Source: Adiantum capillus-veneris (Eukaryota; Streptophyta; Polypodiopsida; Polypodiales; Pteridaceae). From it: DNA of 64,000 bases. The translations under genes were made by a program, and so were the position numbers. The DNA lies in assembly GCA_014529385.2 (NCBI GenBank), contig CM043955.1, positions 140,248,206 to 140,312,205 of the forward strand, read 5' to 3'. Below are positions 32,040 through 44,725 of this stretch, one piece after another. The notes under the pieces were generated by a model. It made no database searches. It was not told the DNA's origin and saw only the letters and a list, made by a program, of their open reading frames with translations. Each line of letters opens with the position of its first letter. Position 1 is the stretch's first letter.

Positions 32040-33034
32040 CTAGAGGTCTAGAGGAGCTTCCTCCGACTTTTGCCGGGTCTGGAATCTAGTGCTACTTTTC
32101 CTTTCTTCTTTGGTGGTTCCACAGGCTCTTCTTTGGGTATTGTTTCTAACCTTCTTCTTAGCCTTGTGGTGACTAGTGGAGCAACTGCACTTACTGGCTC
32201 GTCTTATGTATGTGGCTTTAGCTTGAACCACTCCTTCAGTGTTGGTGGCTCTGGCCAGTGTCCTCTAGTGGTGATGGCTTCATATGCAATCTTTGTGAAG
32301 GTTTCCCCTCCTCCAATGTACTTAGGCTTTTCCATGCCCATGCCAAGAGCTTGCTCATGCAGGTATTGGGTGTAGTTCATTTCTTTGGGCATGATGCTTT
32401 TCAATGCCCAAGTTATGGTTGTTGCCAGTGCATGGGGAGGAGTGGTGTATTTTTGGGGCCTCTTGCTACAAACATGGAAATATTGGTTGTAGAGTTTGCA
32501 TATATTTGTAGCTCTCGGGTCCACCAGGTCTTCAAATGTTTGATTAGGCTTCTTTTAGGCGTAGACCTTTAGTTCGTCTCTCCTTTCCCAAACTGAGCTT
32601 CCCTTATTGTGGAGCCCAAGTGAATCTGCTATGGTTTGAGGGGTGATCAAAGTTTCTGTCTTCTGACCGTCCAAGGCCGTGTTCACTGCTACCTTTGAGC
32701 TGGCTAGCTCATTGACTCTCTGAACATCCACACCTAGTGGTGGTGCTGTGAAGAAGTTATGGAGGTCTGATCTTTCCACCTAGTTGAGGGTTTCTTCCCA
32801 GTTTGCAAATTCTAACATCCCCCATGGATTCATTGGGATATCCATTGTGTTGCCTTGTGGGTCTCTGAATGTGCCTTAGTATACTGCCACTCCTTTCTTT
32901 TCTAGAGTGGCCTCATCTACCCAAGCCTTTGTTGGCTTGAGTGTCTCCTCTGGCAGTGTTTAGGGATCACTAGCTGCAATAATGTCCTTTATAGACATTA
33001 TTTTCTTCTTTGCTGGTGATTTACTGGCCTCCAT
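32040..33034 (-). pseudogene. ORF3 of A2, N-terminal domain, broken
   Basis: Homologous to 705-1595 of A1 from a conserved ATG at 33034. Stops occur near 32958, 32877, 32781 and 32553, and a frame change follows the 32204 stop. Conserved blocks include KAWVDEATLEKKG, VDVQRVNELASSK, GLHNKGSSVWERRDE and the KYTTPPHALATTITWALKS motif. Conservation between such diverged copies shows ORF3 was under selection in the family. Confidence 0.8.
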
Positions 33035-33192
33035 AGATCCTGCGGGCACTTCGAGTGCAAAAGTTACTTAATCTTGCATTTTCTCAGCTTTTAGCTATCC
33101 AAATGACTTTTAGATTGAAACACAAGCTAATTAGGGTCTAAGGGTCCAGTGCGCATGGTTATGATTTCTTTTGGGTGCAGATTGATGCTATG

Positions 33193-34903
33193 AGACATTA
33201 TACGTGTATAATGTCAAAGTGCTCAAAACAGAATGATATTTCACATGTGCACAACACTTATCATGTGCTTCATGAATGTATGCTTGGATTTCAATTTGGA
33301 TGTTATTTGGGCAAGCTGTGACCACTAGAAACCCCTGTAGGCTTGAAGATGGATTCTAGCTTAGTTTTGAGTATATGAGGCCCAAATGGGATGAAATGAG
33401 GTAGATGCTCTCATAATTATGTTGTGGAGGCTGAGAGGGGTTAAAGTTAGCCTCCAGGTTCATTTTCAATTCAGTGAGACATCATACGCGTATAATGTCT
33501 ACTCTGGCCAAAATGGCTCATGCTTGAAGTGTAAGTGGTCATTGGCATGGGATACCCTCTTGTGACATAAGAATTTGATTTGGGCTTCTCCTCCTGTGCT
33601 TGGAGTCAAATATCATTCATAGAGCTTTGGATTCTGATAATGGGGTTAAGATGGGTATAGAGCCATAGAACTTGATGGGACTTGAGCTTTGGACTAATAT
33701 TACTGGGCTAAAGACCTTGGAAGTGAAATTTTTCCCAAAACTACCATTTGTCTATAGGAAGACATTATACACGTATAATGTCTCTATTGAGTTTTTTGGC
33801 TTAGACTTCCCATGTAGCTTCCTTTTGTGACTAGGACTCCCTTCATGAACTCTGATTTTTATTTGGAGATGGGTTATGTGGATGGGGACCTAGAATGCTT
33901 CCTTTGGTGGGATTTTTTGATTTTGTACTCCTAGTGGTCATCGCCTAGCCCAAACTTGTCCAAATTGAAGGCATGATGTGTGTACAACATGGTGCACAAG
34001 CTTGTGCTCAAAATTGTTGGGTTTCGCCTCTGCATATGAGTTTAGATATTATACGCGTATAAAGTCTACTAATGCAAAACAGCTTGAAATTCCATAGGCA
34101 GGTTGTGTATGGCTTGTGCAAGGTGTCCATGATCTCTGATATGAACTTGGACTTGTGAATTATGTCAAAAAGGCTTCAAGAGGTGTCATCACACATGATT
34201 CCACTCTTTTGAGTGAGTGAAGGTCAAAACACATCCATTTGTAATTGAAGTGTGCTGGGTAGCTCATGACGATGTGTTCAAAGAGTTAGACTTTCCAAAA
34301 CCATTACAATCTGTCAATTCAGGGCTAATAGACATTATACGCGTATAATGTCTATTTTGGAATTTTTGACCCAGAACTGTTGTAGAGGTTGCTCATGATG
34401 TTTATATGGCTTTGATAGGTGTACATATGAAATAAGATAAGTGCTCTTGAGCTCAAGGTTTGTTTTTGGAACTGATGTGAGTAGTGATCAAAACATTCCC
34501 AATTTTATCCAAATTTGGTGTAGAGGTGAGGTGTGATATGCTTAAAAAGTTTGGATGATCAAAATGTTGGCAGCACTTCTCTGTGATAGAATTAGACTTT
34601 ATACGCGTATAATGTCTATTTTTTACAAAATGCATTTATGAGCATATGCATGTGATATATGGGCTATGTTTATGATGTGTATAAAATTTCACATGATTTG
34701 AAGCCCTTTTGATAAGTTCAAGGCCAAAAAATGAAATTAGGCTAAGACTCTGCGTTTTATGGGTCTTGAGTACCCTAATTGGCTCCACATCTGATGAAAT
34801 CTTATGTGCTCCATGTTTAGGGTATGCAGAATGGTTTGGTGAAGTCATGTGAGTGCTTTTTGTGCCAAATCTGATTGTGAGACATCATACGCGTATAATG
34901 TCT
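33193..34903. repeat. Palindrome array 3' of pol in A2 (7 copies)
   Basis: Starts at 33193, 33477, 33760, 34044, 34330, 34594 and 34880, in steps of 284, 283, 284, 286, 264 and 286 bp. The predominant half-site here is AGACATTATACG with its reverse complement, perfect at 34330. Others are mixed (CATC left arm, AATG right arm at 33477 and 34880). The array ends about 160 bp before the ORF3 ATG, as in A1. Confidence 0.92.
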
Positions 34904-36900
34904 TCATTGATAACAAATGGTTTTGATGCCTTGAGGTGTTTTTTTGTGATTGTGCCCTAATCCCTACTAGCTGGTTTTAACTTTAAAAAGTTAGTTGTTC
35001 AGCTTTGAAACTCCTTGTTTAGCATTTCAATCTCCAAAAGAGATTTCTTCATTAGTGGACGTGTTCCCGCAAAGATTCTTCTTGATCTTTAATTCCCCTG
35101 CATGTGGATGTTGTTGGGCACCCTCTTGTGGCTATGATGAATCATGTGAACTCACAGATGCCCTTTTTGGTGATTTGTCTCTCAAATAGCGTCTTTTGCT
35201 GAGGAGACTGTCGGCAAAAAAATTTCTTGATGTTTGATCTTACATGTTGGTTGTTGCTGATATGTCGATGACGCCTGTGAAGTTTGGTAGAAAATGGACA
35301 CCTAGCTCAGCCGTGAGGCCCAAATGACGCTTTGTGGTTCCGAAGTCTTACTCGATGTTTTGGTCCACTTTTGATGATCGATTTGGGGGGAGGCTAACTT
35401 GGCTTATAGCCATGCTTGAGACATAACTTCTCATGAAGTATTGTGTCGTTTTGGTGATTCCTTCTTGATCAGTCTCTGTCTTGTTTGAAGAGGTTAGGGT
35501 TTTTCCAGTTGACCTAAACCCACATCGGAGGTCATAGAGGTGTTCTTTTGGGTTAGGGTCAACCCCTGTCAAGTCTTGTAGCATTGCCGTTTTTTGAAGT
35601 TTTTTGCGACAAAGAGAGTGTAGAACAAGAAACGATCGTGGTAACGAGTCTACCTCTCATATTTGACGCCGGTTGGTGTGTCGTGTGTGTCATACGGAGT
35701 CGTAGAAGATCCAAGCGCTCTAGGTCTCCCAAGATCTCTCTCACTTGTAATAGTGAAAATGAGCTACTAAGTGGATCCAAAGAAACTTATATTGGGGTTC
35801 CCTGGACCACTTTTTACCAAATTTGACTTGTGCCCCTATCTTGTTGTGAAATGTACTTTAGGCTCATAAATTTCTTCATTTAAACTCCGGTTGCTCTGTT
35901 TTCAAAAAAATTGTCATTCAGTTCAAAAATTGGCCAAATTGGCTTTCCGCAACTTTTCTCATATTTGCACCCCATCTTCATCATAAGCTACCGTTCACTT
36001 ATTGATCACTCCCATATTTTTCTTTTGTCCCCATGTCATCATTTCACCTATTCTTTCTATTTTTCTTTGTTTTTTGATGAAAAATAATCAAAAATAAAGA
36101 AAAATATCTAACAATTATCCAAAAATCAAGATAATTAGATAATAGCATAATACACCACTATATACATCTATTCGTAGTATTTTTGGCCGGATTGCTCCGT
36201 TTTCACTTTTTTGCATGAAAACTAGGATTTTTACATATGTACACACACTAGAGGCTCATCTTGGTGTTTGTCCTTTGTCATATGTTATCACATAATAATT
36301 AAAGGCATATCTACTCACGTTTACCAAAATACTCGCAATCAAACACAAAAACCCATGAAATCGTGGAAAACAGTGCCCCTTTTTTACACTTGTAGAGTGT
36401 CGGTTCCACATTGAAAATGTCAATGCCTCCCCCCTTCCTAGTCAAAGTCCCCCTACACGACAGTGTAGCGCCCTTGGGCATGTGCTGTGTATGGGACTCA
36501 AAAAAGTGCTAATGCTAGCCATGTAATGTGGACCTATATGCATACTCAAGCAATGCACGGAAAAATTAATATTGTGCAAGAGGAAGGTATAAGCCTAATG
36601 CTTATTGGCATTCGATGTTGAAGCTTCGTATGGATGTATGCTCCTGGTGAGGTCGTCGGAACAAAAAACTCTCCAATATTCTTGCTCTTTCTTTGATGAT
36701 CAATAGAGTTTGTGAAGCCAGGCTGCCCATTGTCTTTGTATTTGTGATTGTTCTTTGCTTAGGTTTCCAAATCTGAACTTTGGGTATTAATTGATTGGAA
36801 CTTGTCGTTGTTTGTTTGTGGAAGTTGTGTATTGTTAGTTCCTGAGGTTGTTGCTTTTGAATCCAGATTCGTGTATGTTGTCTTTGAGCCTTGAGTAACT
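34904..36900 (-). other. Conserved non-coding spacer of A2
   Basis: The counterpart of 2772-4407, aligning in patches (for example the TTAGGGTTTTTCCAGT block near 35500 and GGCTTTCCGCAACTTTT near 35940). No coding frame is conserved. Confidence 0.6.
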
Positions 36901-37347
36901 TCTTTGGTACCCATATCTATTTTTAGCGAGAGTTCGTCCTGTTTGTAGTAAATATTATTGGAGAGCTATCTACAATTTCTTTTTGCTCATTCCTGGCAAC
37001 TTGATTCTTCCTGATCCAAATCTGCTTGATAGCTTTGTTGTACGGAATATGTGGGTGTTGGGGTGCCCTTTGGTGACTTCTCTCCTTTGGCTTATGATTC
37101 ATCAAACTCTTGTTGTGGACAATAGTATTTTCCCTAAGGACTTGCTCTTCCTGCCTTGAATTGCTCTTTGGAATCCATTGTTGGACAATGGGTGCTTGTA
37201 AGGGCTGCTTTCCTTTGTCCGTCGATTACAAATTGATAGTTTGTTTGCAGCTTTTGTAGAGAAAGAAACTTGTTGTTTTTCTGAATTAGATTGTATACTC
37301 ACAGTGTTCTGACTCCATTCAAGTTGTACATTAACCTTCTCTGCCAA
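36901..37347 (-). pseudogene. W-x-x-K tail of A2, broken
   Basis: Short frames carry KQIWIRKN and a WIPKS-like motif, matching the repeated motif tail of A1 at 4408-5034. Frame breaks separate it from PR2. Confidence 0.55.
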
Positions 37348-37877
37348 GGTTGCCCTAGAAATAAGGCATGTTGTATATGCATATCTTCTACCACATAAAA
37401 TTTATGCGGATTGACATGTTGGTTGACCTGTACTATGAGCACCGTCCATCCCAGTACCTTGATCGAGTGTTCTGAATAACTGTGGAGTTTGTGTTTCGTC
37501 TCTTGTAATTGGTTGTCAAGTTGAAGTTGCTTGTACAGACTGTAGGAGATCAAATTGCCTTGGACTCTCGAATCAAGCATTTCTGTGATCTTCACGTGAT
37601 TGTGTCCTATTTTGACATCGATTTCGGGCTCCAGTATGGTCTCTGTGTCAAAGTCTGTTACCTTAATGGCATTAATATTTAGAGGTGGTCCATGTTGTTG
37701 TTTCTGTCGAAGAAGCTTCCTTTTTGCTACCCTTTCCTTGGCCTTTGCTTGAGCTTCTGCAACAATCTTTTGTTTTGACTGCGTCTGTTTCTTTGCATGA
37801 TGGATTTGTTGGAGCATTTTTGGGTTTAGTGGTAGATGAAATATTTTTAGTCGACAACCACTAATCCAGTTAAGCAT
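37299..37877 (-). CDS. Integrase end fused in frame to PR2 (A2)
   Basis: One continuous frame begins with the integrase C-terminal LNWISGCRLK motif. It runs through a basic linker (KAKERVAKRKLLRQKQ) into PR2. The active-site segment reads LDSRVQGNLIS (Gly of DSG replaced by Arg) and the second motif is LFLGQPW. It is the key evidence that PR2 is a C-terminal pol domain. The Arg substitution would abolish retropepsin activity in this copy. Confidence 0.8.
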   Translation of the reverse strand: MLNWISGCRLKIFHLPLNPKMLQQIHHAKKQTQSKQKIVAEAQAKAKERVAKRKLLRQKQQHGPPLNINAIKVTDFDTETILEPEIDVKIGHNHVKITEMLDSRVQGNLISYSLYKQLQLDNQLQETKHKLHSYSEHSIKVLGWTVLIVQVNQHVNPHKFYVVEDMHIQHALFLGQPWQRRLMYNLNGVRTL

Positions 37878-39251
37878 TTATTCCCCATCTAATGTAGCAA
37901 GCTTGATGGCCCCACTTGGTGATAAGTCTTTGATCACAAAGGGTCCCGTCCCTCGCTTTTTGAGTTTCTTTGCGTGTTGTTTTAACGTGTAAACCAAAAC
38001 ATAATGGCCTATTTGAATTTTTTGGAGCATACATGCTTATCAAAAAATTCTTTTTGTCTTCTTTTTTGTGCATGGATAGAAGCTACTACTTTCAAGCAAA
38101 GTTCATCTAGCTTTTCAAGGTCATCTATTTGTGAAGAAATTTCATGAACTGTCCAATGTAGACATTTTGCTACTCTTAGTGTTGGGATTAAGAATTACAT
38201 AGGCTGAATAGCATTAAGTTTAAACACCATGTTGTACGGAATTGTTCCTATAGAGGTGTTGTAAAATCCTATACGCTCATAAAGTTGAATGTAGCTTCTG
38301 TTCCCAATCTGTCCTAGACTCTGATACTACCTTAGTTAAGATTGTGCATAGAGTCTTGTTTGTAGCTTCTGCTTGGCCACTACCCTATGGGTGGTAAGGA
38401 GTTTACTTCTTATGAACTATCATGAAGTCTTCAAGAAGATTTTTGATCATCTCATTTATGAAATGTGTGCCTCGATCACTGTCAATTTCTATAGGTAGAC
38501 CATTTCTAACAAAGACATTTTTTTATAGAAATTGTGCAGTGTCCTGGAATCAACCTTTTGTGTAGCTTTAGCTTCTATCGGTTTGGTGAGATAATCTGTG
38601 GCCACGATGATATAATGGGCATGTGTTTTGTAAGCAGGGGGTGAGATTGGTCCCACAAAGTCTATTTCCCACTTGGCAAAAGCTCTGGCTCCCATCATTG
38701 GTTGTAAGGGCATCTCATCCCACTTTATTGGTACATTGGTTCATTGACAAGACTCGCATCGTTTGGTATATTTGTTCGCGTCCATATGTAATGTTCGCCA
38801 CCATATTCCAGAGGTGAGGACAATTTTTGTTGTCTTTTCCCTTGAGAAATGGCCTCTACTAATCCCTCCATGTGCTTGTTCTAGGATTGGAATGTACATG
38901 TTCTCTGTTGCACACAACCTAAGCTGGTTATCCTTTCCCCTTTTATAGAGACAATTTTCAATTAGAGTAAAATCACGAGCTTCTAGTTCTATCGTTCTCT
39001 GCCGTGCTTTGGTGATATTTTCAAGAAATGTCTATTTCTCCAAGGTCAACAATATATTGACTCCATTCTAGTGTAAGTGTTATTTGAAACAATGTCGTAT
39101 GTACGATGGGTGGGCTTGATCTGCATTTAGCGCAACTAGTTACATAATCATGAAGATCAATACGCATAGTCAGCCAATACACTCCTAATTGTCACAGTTG
39201 TTGGAAAGTTTTCATGGCTGAACAATGAAACGTTAAAGCCTGATTATGCAG
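37878..39251 (-). pseudogene. Integrase of A2, broken
   Basis: Fragments align with A1 integrase. The first H2C2 module lies at 39090-39250 (HNQALTFHCS ... CAKC), the second near 38740-38900, and the core segment at 38489-38713 (AFAKWEIDFVGPISPP). Several stops and frame breaks are present. Both zinc modules are retained in order, so the tandem duplication predates the split of the copies. Confidence 0.75.
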
Positions 39252-39951
39252 CTCCAATCTTGGACCATGTTTAATTATCGTATGAACAGTCACCCAAGTA
39301 TTATGTCATAGCTATTTTTCTTGCCAAAATTCACTATAGCAAACGTATGCTCGTACTCAATTCCGCAAGATGTAACAACTATTTTTTCCAAAAGCCCTAT
39401 GGGCCTCTCCATATAGCCGTCAGCCAATTGCAACTTCATCATGGTGGTTTTCAAAGATGGTTTTCCCCATTTCTTCCATACATCCTTTGTCGCGATGGCT
39501 ACACCGGCTCTACTGTCAAGAATTGCCATGGTGGTGACACCTTCTAATTCAATTGGGAGCGTGGTATTGCCATCTTCCCGTTCACAGTATTCTCCTACCT
39601 TGTTTAAGGGCACTGGTTGCATGTTTGCTTGAGGTTTCTCTAATTCCTTGATTCCTTCCCACATTCGTGGATTTGGATCCCCTACTCTAAATTTTTCGAG
39701 ACATTTTTCTACCGTTTTCACATATTAGGTCTTACTCTAAGAAACTCGGCTAGCATAATGGTACAAGTCACTAGAGTTGATAAGATGGTTATCAACCCTT
39801 GGGAGTCCCTACCCTTCCTTGTAGAGAGTTTTTGTGATGGAACAACCTTCACATCCGACTTTGCTTCATACTCTCCCATGTAAGAGGAAAAAGTTCTCAG
39901 AGATATATCCCAAGATTTCACGGACCCCTTGTCTCCCCAACACAAGTGCAT
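39252..39951 (-). pseudogene. PR1 region of A2, truncated by internal deletion
   Basis: LDSRAG at about 39505-39522 replaces the LDSGAG of A1, again Gly to Arg. The domain reads on to YDIILG and then breaks. At about 39252 the sequence jumps to the first integrase zinc module. RT, RNase H and the linker are absent. Confidence 0.8.
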
Positions 39952-39953
39952 TT

Positions 39954-40960
39954 CTAGATCTGCTTGAGGTCTTGCCTCAAATTCTTCAATAGGAGAAGAA
40001 AGGCATCTTCTCCCATACTGGTTTTGTTAACCCTTTCGCTTAGTTCATTGGCTTCATTGGCTTCCCTTATTTTTCTAAAAAGATCATTCAAGCCCTCGTC
40101 CCCTTTATACAATTCCGGTATGATAGGTTGAAAACCTTCTGAAGTTTGGTCTGTTGAGTTCAGCACTATCCCAGGGTTTTCAATTGCATGTTCAGGTTCC
40201 AATTCAATTTCCGGGCTAACAGTTATTCTTTCAGATCCGTGTGTTGGAGGGTCCTTGATATTGATACTGGAAGTTCTATCTCCTCCACTTGTTTCCTTGC
40301 AGCCGGCTCTAGTAAGGTTTGCGTTGTTTGGATCATCTTTTGACACATTTCCAATCTCTTTTTTTCTAACTCAGCAAAGGGATATGTCATCCATTTTTGT
40401 TCCCGAGTTTGGTCAATTTTAAGCCTTGAGTTCTATGCTTTCAAGAGTGTGTCTAGATGTTCGTTTACTTTCTCTACTAGGACACATCTGCCTGATCCCA
40501 CACTTTTTGATTCCCCTTTCTTCTCAAGCTCTATTTGTGTTGGTGTTTCTGGTTTTTGAACTGTTTGTCTTTCAAGTTTTTCCAGTCTGTCTTTGGTTCG
40601 TTGTAATTCTTCTGTTAGGACATTTTGTTCTGATTCTTTCTTAACTCCTACACGTGCTTTTCTAGCCTTCCATGTGTGTCATTGGCTTTTTCATTCAATG
40701 CTAGGTGTTTTCAGTCCTAATTCTTCACTTACAGGTCCCTCTTTCTCTTTTTGAGCCTGAGCTCGTGTGATAACTTGTATAGGTATTACAGTTTCATTCT
40801 CTGAACCACTGCTTGAAGGGATCGCCTCCAAAATGTTTAAAGTTTTTTTAACCACTTTGCTTGGATTTTTTGGACAATCAGAAATCAAATGAGTGATGTT
40901 GCAGTCTGGAAAATATGCATTGACTCGGACAATTTCCATATGAGAACAGTCTTTCTTCAT
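39954..40960 (-). pseudogene. Gag middle and C-terminal part of A2
   Basis: Homologous to A1 gag after the first zinc knuckle. The second zinc-knuckle segment reads FPDCNITHLISDC (first Cys lost), followed by SSGSENETVIPIQVITRAQA, as in A1. It is cut at 40960 by insertion D inside the first knuckle. Confidence 0.8.
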
Positions 40961-41549
40961 GAGTTGTACAAGACGGCGAGCAAGTATTTTCGAGCAACAA
41001 AATTAACGAGCGAATCTTTATAGAAATTTCAATACTAGTAAAAAAAAATTAAACTGCAATGGCTATTTACACATCGTATTTTGCTTGCAAAAAACACCAG
41101 ATCCACCAATGTTATAGCCTAGACAAGTGGTGGATCATCAACCATATGGTCAACAATTGTCTACTTGTCCTTATCCAACAAGCTCTTTGCTTTAAATTAA
41201 ATTCAAGTGTCGCAAAATTTAGAGAATGCAAAAAATGCATAGTTAAACCACATGTCAAAGAACCTGCCCAATTTCCCTTTGGATAGAGGCAGCCTCATAG
41301 TGTCACATTTGGCTATAAGCAAAATGTTGGCCATGTTTTTTCGCAAGTGGCCCGTGGTCAGGTGGTAAGGCATGCACATTTCTTGATGACTACCAATGCC
41401 CAAAGCCTACAAGCTACATTCAAGTCCCACTTTTGGAGAATGACCACGTTGGTGTGCAATAGAAAAGATGGCTGGGCTGGTAAGTCCGGTCCTCTGACAG
41501 CTCGCCATCTCAAATGGGCCGCTTTTTGCCTAACAAGAAATATATTTTT
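40961..41549. other. Left part of outer insertion D
   Basis: Non-coding. It includes CGAGC-type motifs near the end and a tRNA-like box A/box B pair (41355-41428). No long frame with protein character is present. Confidence 0.45.
41355..41428 (+). repeat. Possible tRNA-derived SINE head or tRNA relic
   Basis: TGGTCAGGTGGTAAGGC resembles an RNA polymerase III A box. ATTCAAGTCCC, about 62 bp on, resembles a B box. No cloverleaf or poly(A)/T end was established, so this is weak. Confidence 0.3.
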
Positions 41550-42086
41550 GGGAAAATTACCAAAACGCCCCTCTATTTTGTTGGAATTCCCAAAATATCC
41601 CTCAAATATCCCCTCTATTTTGTTGAAATTCCCAAAATATCCCTCAAATTTCAAAAATTCCCAAAATTCCCTTGTATTTATTTTGTTTGGATTGTTCAAC
41701 ATTTTTTGATCTTTATTCCTTTTTTATTGTTGAGATCCGTTTTTGAGTGATTAGCATGTAATTTGACACAAATTATCTCAAGTAAAAGGCAATTATGTTT
41801 GAAAATAGTGAAGCAATTCATCTCCAAAGCCTAAATGACAAATCAAATTCTAGTTTTTACATCTTGTATTGATAGACAATCAGTCTTCTTACAAAAAGCT
41901 TGAATTTTTTTTTTATCTTTGGAGATATTTAACTCACAACCAATGGTGTTTTAGGAATTTTGGTAAATTTGGTGGGTAAAGTTGAGAATTTATGACAAAA
42001 TATTGAGGTTTTTTTGGGAATTTGTGAAATTTGAGGTGTATTTTGGAAATTTTCACAAACTAGAGGGGTATTTTGGAAATTTACCC
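41550..42086. mobile_element. MULE-type MITE (537 bp) with 9-bp target duplication
   Basis: The ends begin GGGAAAATTACCAAAAC and, on the other strand, GGGTAAATTTCCAAAATAC. The imperfect inverted repeats extend about 60-100 bp with a CCCCTCTA block. The 9-bp flanks tatattttt (41541-41549 and 42087-42095) are identical, as for Mutator-like elements. There is no coding capacity. Confidence 0.85.
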
Positions 42087-42244
42087 TATATTTTTTAGAT
42101 AAAATAGAAAACAGGGATTTTTTCTTCAGACGATGGTTTGCTACTACAACCAGTCCGCGCCGGTGCGGACTGCTTGCAGGAGCAAACGAGTAGTGTGATA
42201 TGGCTCTAGATTGCTTGGCTAGGCCAGCGGCAAGGACATTGATT

Positions 42245-42245
<1 letters not shown>

Positions 42246-42299
<54 letters not shown>
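42246..42299. repeat. GA microsatellite
   Basis: An uninterrupted run of about 27 GA units in the left part of insertion D. Confidence 0.9.
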
Positions 42300-42302
<3 letters not shown>

Positions 42303-42486
42303 GCAAAGCGGCTCATGTACGTTTCTCTTTCCCCCACAGTGCGTGAGTGGCCATTTCACCGGATACAACCGTTCAACACCAAAGAACAGAGACTCACAGA
42401 GCTCTGAACGAGGAAGGAAATTTCTTGAGCCCGTGGCTTGGCTACAGCGTTGATCAGGGTGTCGTAGGTGCCGCAAGAGATGCGCG

Positions 42487-43000
42487 CACAAGGAACTTTG
42501 GACATGTTACCATATAGCAACACCCATTGCGTTTTGTGTACTTCCTAGATAGAACTAGAAACTTTAGAGCTTTTTTCTAGATGGATCTAGCAAAATTATT
42601 ATTTTACAGAATTTCCTATATGGTGAGTTGTAGTTTGCTACATGGAACTAGCAAATTCAAAATGCCTCTAGATTTTCTAAATGGTAAGTATGTGGATTTG
42701 TTAGATCCAAGTAGGAAATTCCAAATTTTTTATATGGTAAGTTAGTAATTGCTAGATGAAACTAGCAATTTATAAGCTCCGTTGGGTTTCCTATATAGTA
42801 AGTTTGTAGAGTTGCTAGCTACAAAGAGCAAAATTCTGAGTTTCTATATGGTAAGTTAAGAATTGCTCGATGGGACAAGCAATCTCAAGGTGCCTCTAGA
42901 GTTTTGTTATAGTAGCTATGTGGTTACTAGTTAGAGCGAGCAAATCCTAGGTCAAACACAATTACTGAATGGTAACTATCTACTGCTAAGCATTTACAAT
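42487..43000. repeat. Left TIR and subterminal repeats of C
   Basis: After the TIR, about six degenerate units at roughly 60-bp intervals carry CTATATGGTAAGT followed by ATTGCTAG-like sequence (near 42614, 42680, 42729, 42790, 42854 and 42914). Such repeats bind the regulatory protein in CACTA elements; here that is an inference. Confidence 0.75.
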
Positions 43001-44690
43001 GAAAATCTAAGATTAGAATTGGTTTCCTATACGTTTCTTCTGATAGTCTGTTTGTTAACAAAAGCACAACATTTTGTACATTTTATCATGTAGGAAATTA
43101 TATTCTTTCTCATTGTATTTGATAGAGTGCTTAACATCATGAGCTTCTAGTGAACATGCACAAATATCTAGTTAGGTGAAGTTACAGAAAGGGGAAAGAT
43201 AGGCCCTTCAGGCATGTTTAGAGTAGTGTATTAAGGCAACTCAAATGTGGCTTGATAGTGTATGGCTCCATGTCTTGAAACTCTGGCTTAATGTACTGAA
43301 GAAAGCAAGTCAAGTGCAATGAGCGGGTTATGAAGCTTTAAGGCATCCATCTGCATGTGTTGTGATGCAAGGTTGCTTGCAAGCCATAATTTACATTACA
43401 CTTGCCATATAGTCGAAATCGTTCATGATATTGTAAGCACTTTTTAACTATTTTTGGACTAGGCTCTAACACAAGCAGTTCTAACTGCTTTATTTTTGCA
43501 GAGTTAATTCAACTTTTGACATCAGCTTTTATCTTCTTTTGTGTTTATTTGTGTTACACTGTATTGCCTTTGCAGGACCAAGGTGTTGATAGAGGGATTG
43601 AGCTCTAGAATAAAATATAACAACTTGTCATGCCTTCCTTAGCTCTACATGCCGTCACCCTCAACATAATCGCATGTGCCATATTATGCTACAAGAAATA
43701 TTAGCACTCTTTGAGCAACACCGCTTGGTTGAAGCTACTTGCCAAAGTTTGTCAAGTATAATAACGAGCTCAAGGCCAACTTCTTCTTCTTTGAGTCTTG
43801 CATAAACTTCATCCAAGCCTAAGTAATAGCATGAGTGATTGTCAACAAAAAAACCCTTTTGGTTTCGAGTTTTACACTATTTTCAAATTTCTAGCAATTG
43901 TCCATGCAAGCTTCTTTTGATGGACTAGCTTTGTTACTTGTTTCAATGCTTCACTATATTACAAACTCCACCATAGTACTCTTTCCACACAAGCTAGAGC
44001 TCAATGATGTAGCTTTTCTTGAACCAAATATTCTAGCTATTCCAATCAACTACCTCGATCTCAATAGCATGTTCTCTCTTATAGAAGCTTTCAACAAAAT
44101 TCCTTGGCATGTCATGCATAATGACTTTACCACAACATAGTGAGCTTCTAGAAGACACACCACATATCTAGCTAAGTGTGGTTGATGTCCTGATTCCTCA
44201 CACCATATACTTACATATGTGCATTTTGAGGGTAGGAAATTACACCGATCTTATGCAACAAAATCACCTATTTGCATACATCTTGACCAAAATGAGACTA
44301 TATCCTTATGTAAGTTCACTTGTATTTTGATTGTTGGTTGCTATTTTTTTACTCTTTCACTTCTTCAAATTCCATCTCCTCTCTTCAACTGTTTCACACT
44401 TAAAAGCTCAATTCTAGGACCTGATGCATGAAGTATATCAAAAGCAATCAATATGTCAAAAGCTTATGATGCCCAGGTTAACTTTTTCTATTAATGAAAA
44501 TATCCTACGATGGGACTTACATGTTGATCGTTCTTCACCATTAAGTGGCACTCACCATGCTTATGTGTCATGCACCCTTAAAAGCCCACACAATTTGCAA
44601 AGTTTGAATTAAATTATGCAACTTAATGTTGTGGCTATAGATTTCAATGTATAATGAGTATTGTCACATACATGAGAGAGAGCAATGAGT
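43001..44690. other. Internal non-coding part of C
   Basis: AT-rich, with only short frames. No domain or homologous unit was recognised. Confidence 0.4.
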
Positions 44691-44711
44691 GGTGTATGAT
44701 CATTGTTCACA

Positions 44712-44725
44712 TGTGTGTGTGTGTG

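Noticed and set aside
1762-34903. CRISPR-like reading of the regularly spaced palindromes
   Set aside because: Spacers are ~285 bp, units lie inside eukaryotic retrotransposons, and there are no cas genes. Regular spacing alone is not a CRISPR array.
41355-41428. A functional tRNA gene
   Set aside because: A and B boxes are loosely matched and spaced too far for a tRNA, and no cloverleaf could be drawn; listed only as a weak SINE or relic.
43898-44140. ORF in the left part of transposon C as a third gene
   Set aside because: AT-rich, 80 codons, no motif and no convincing continuation by splicing.
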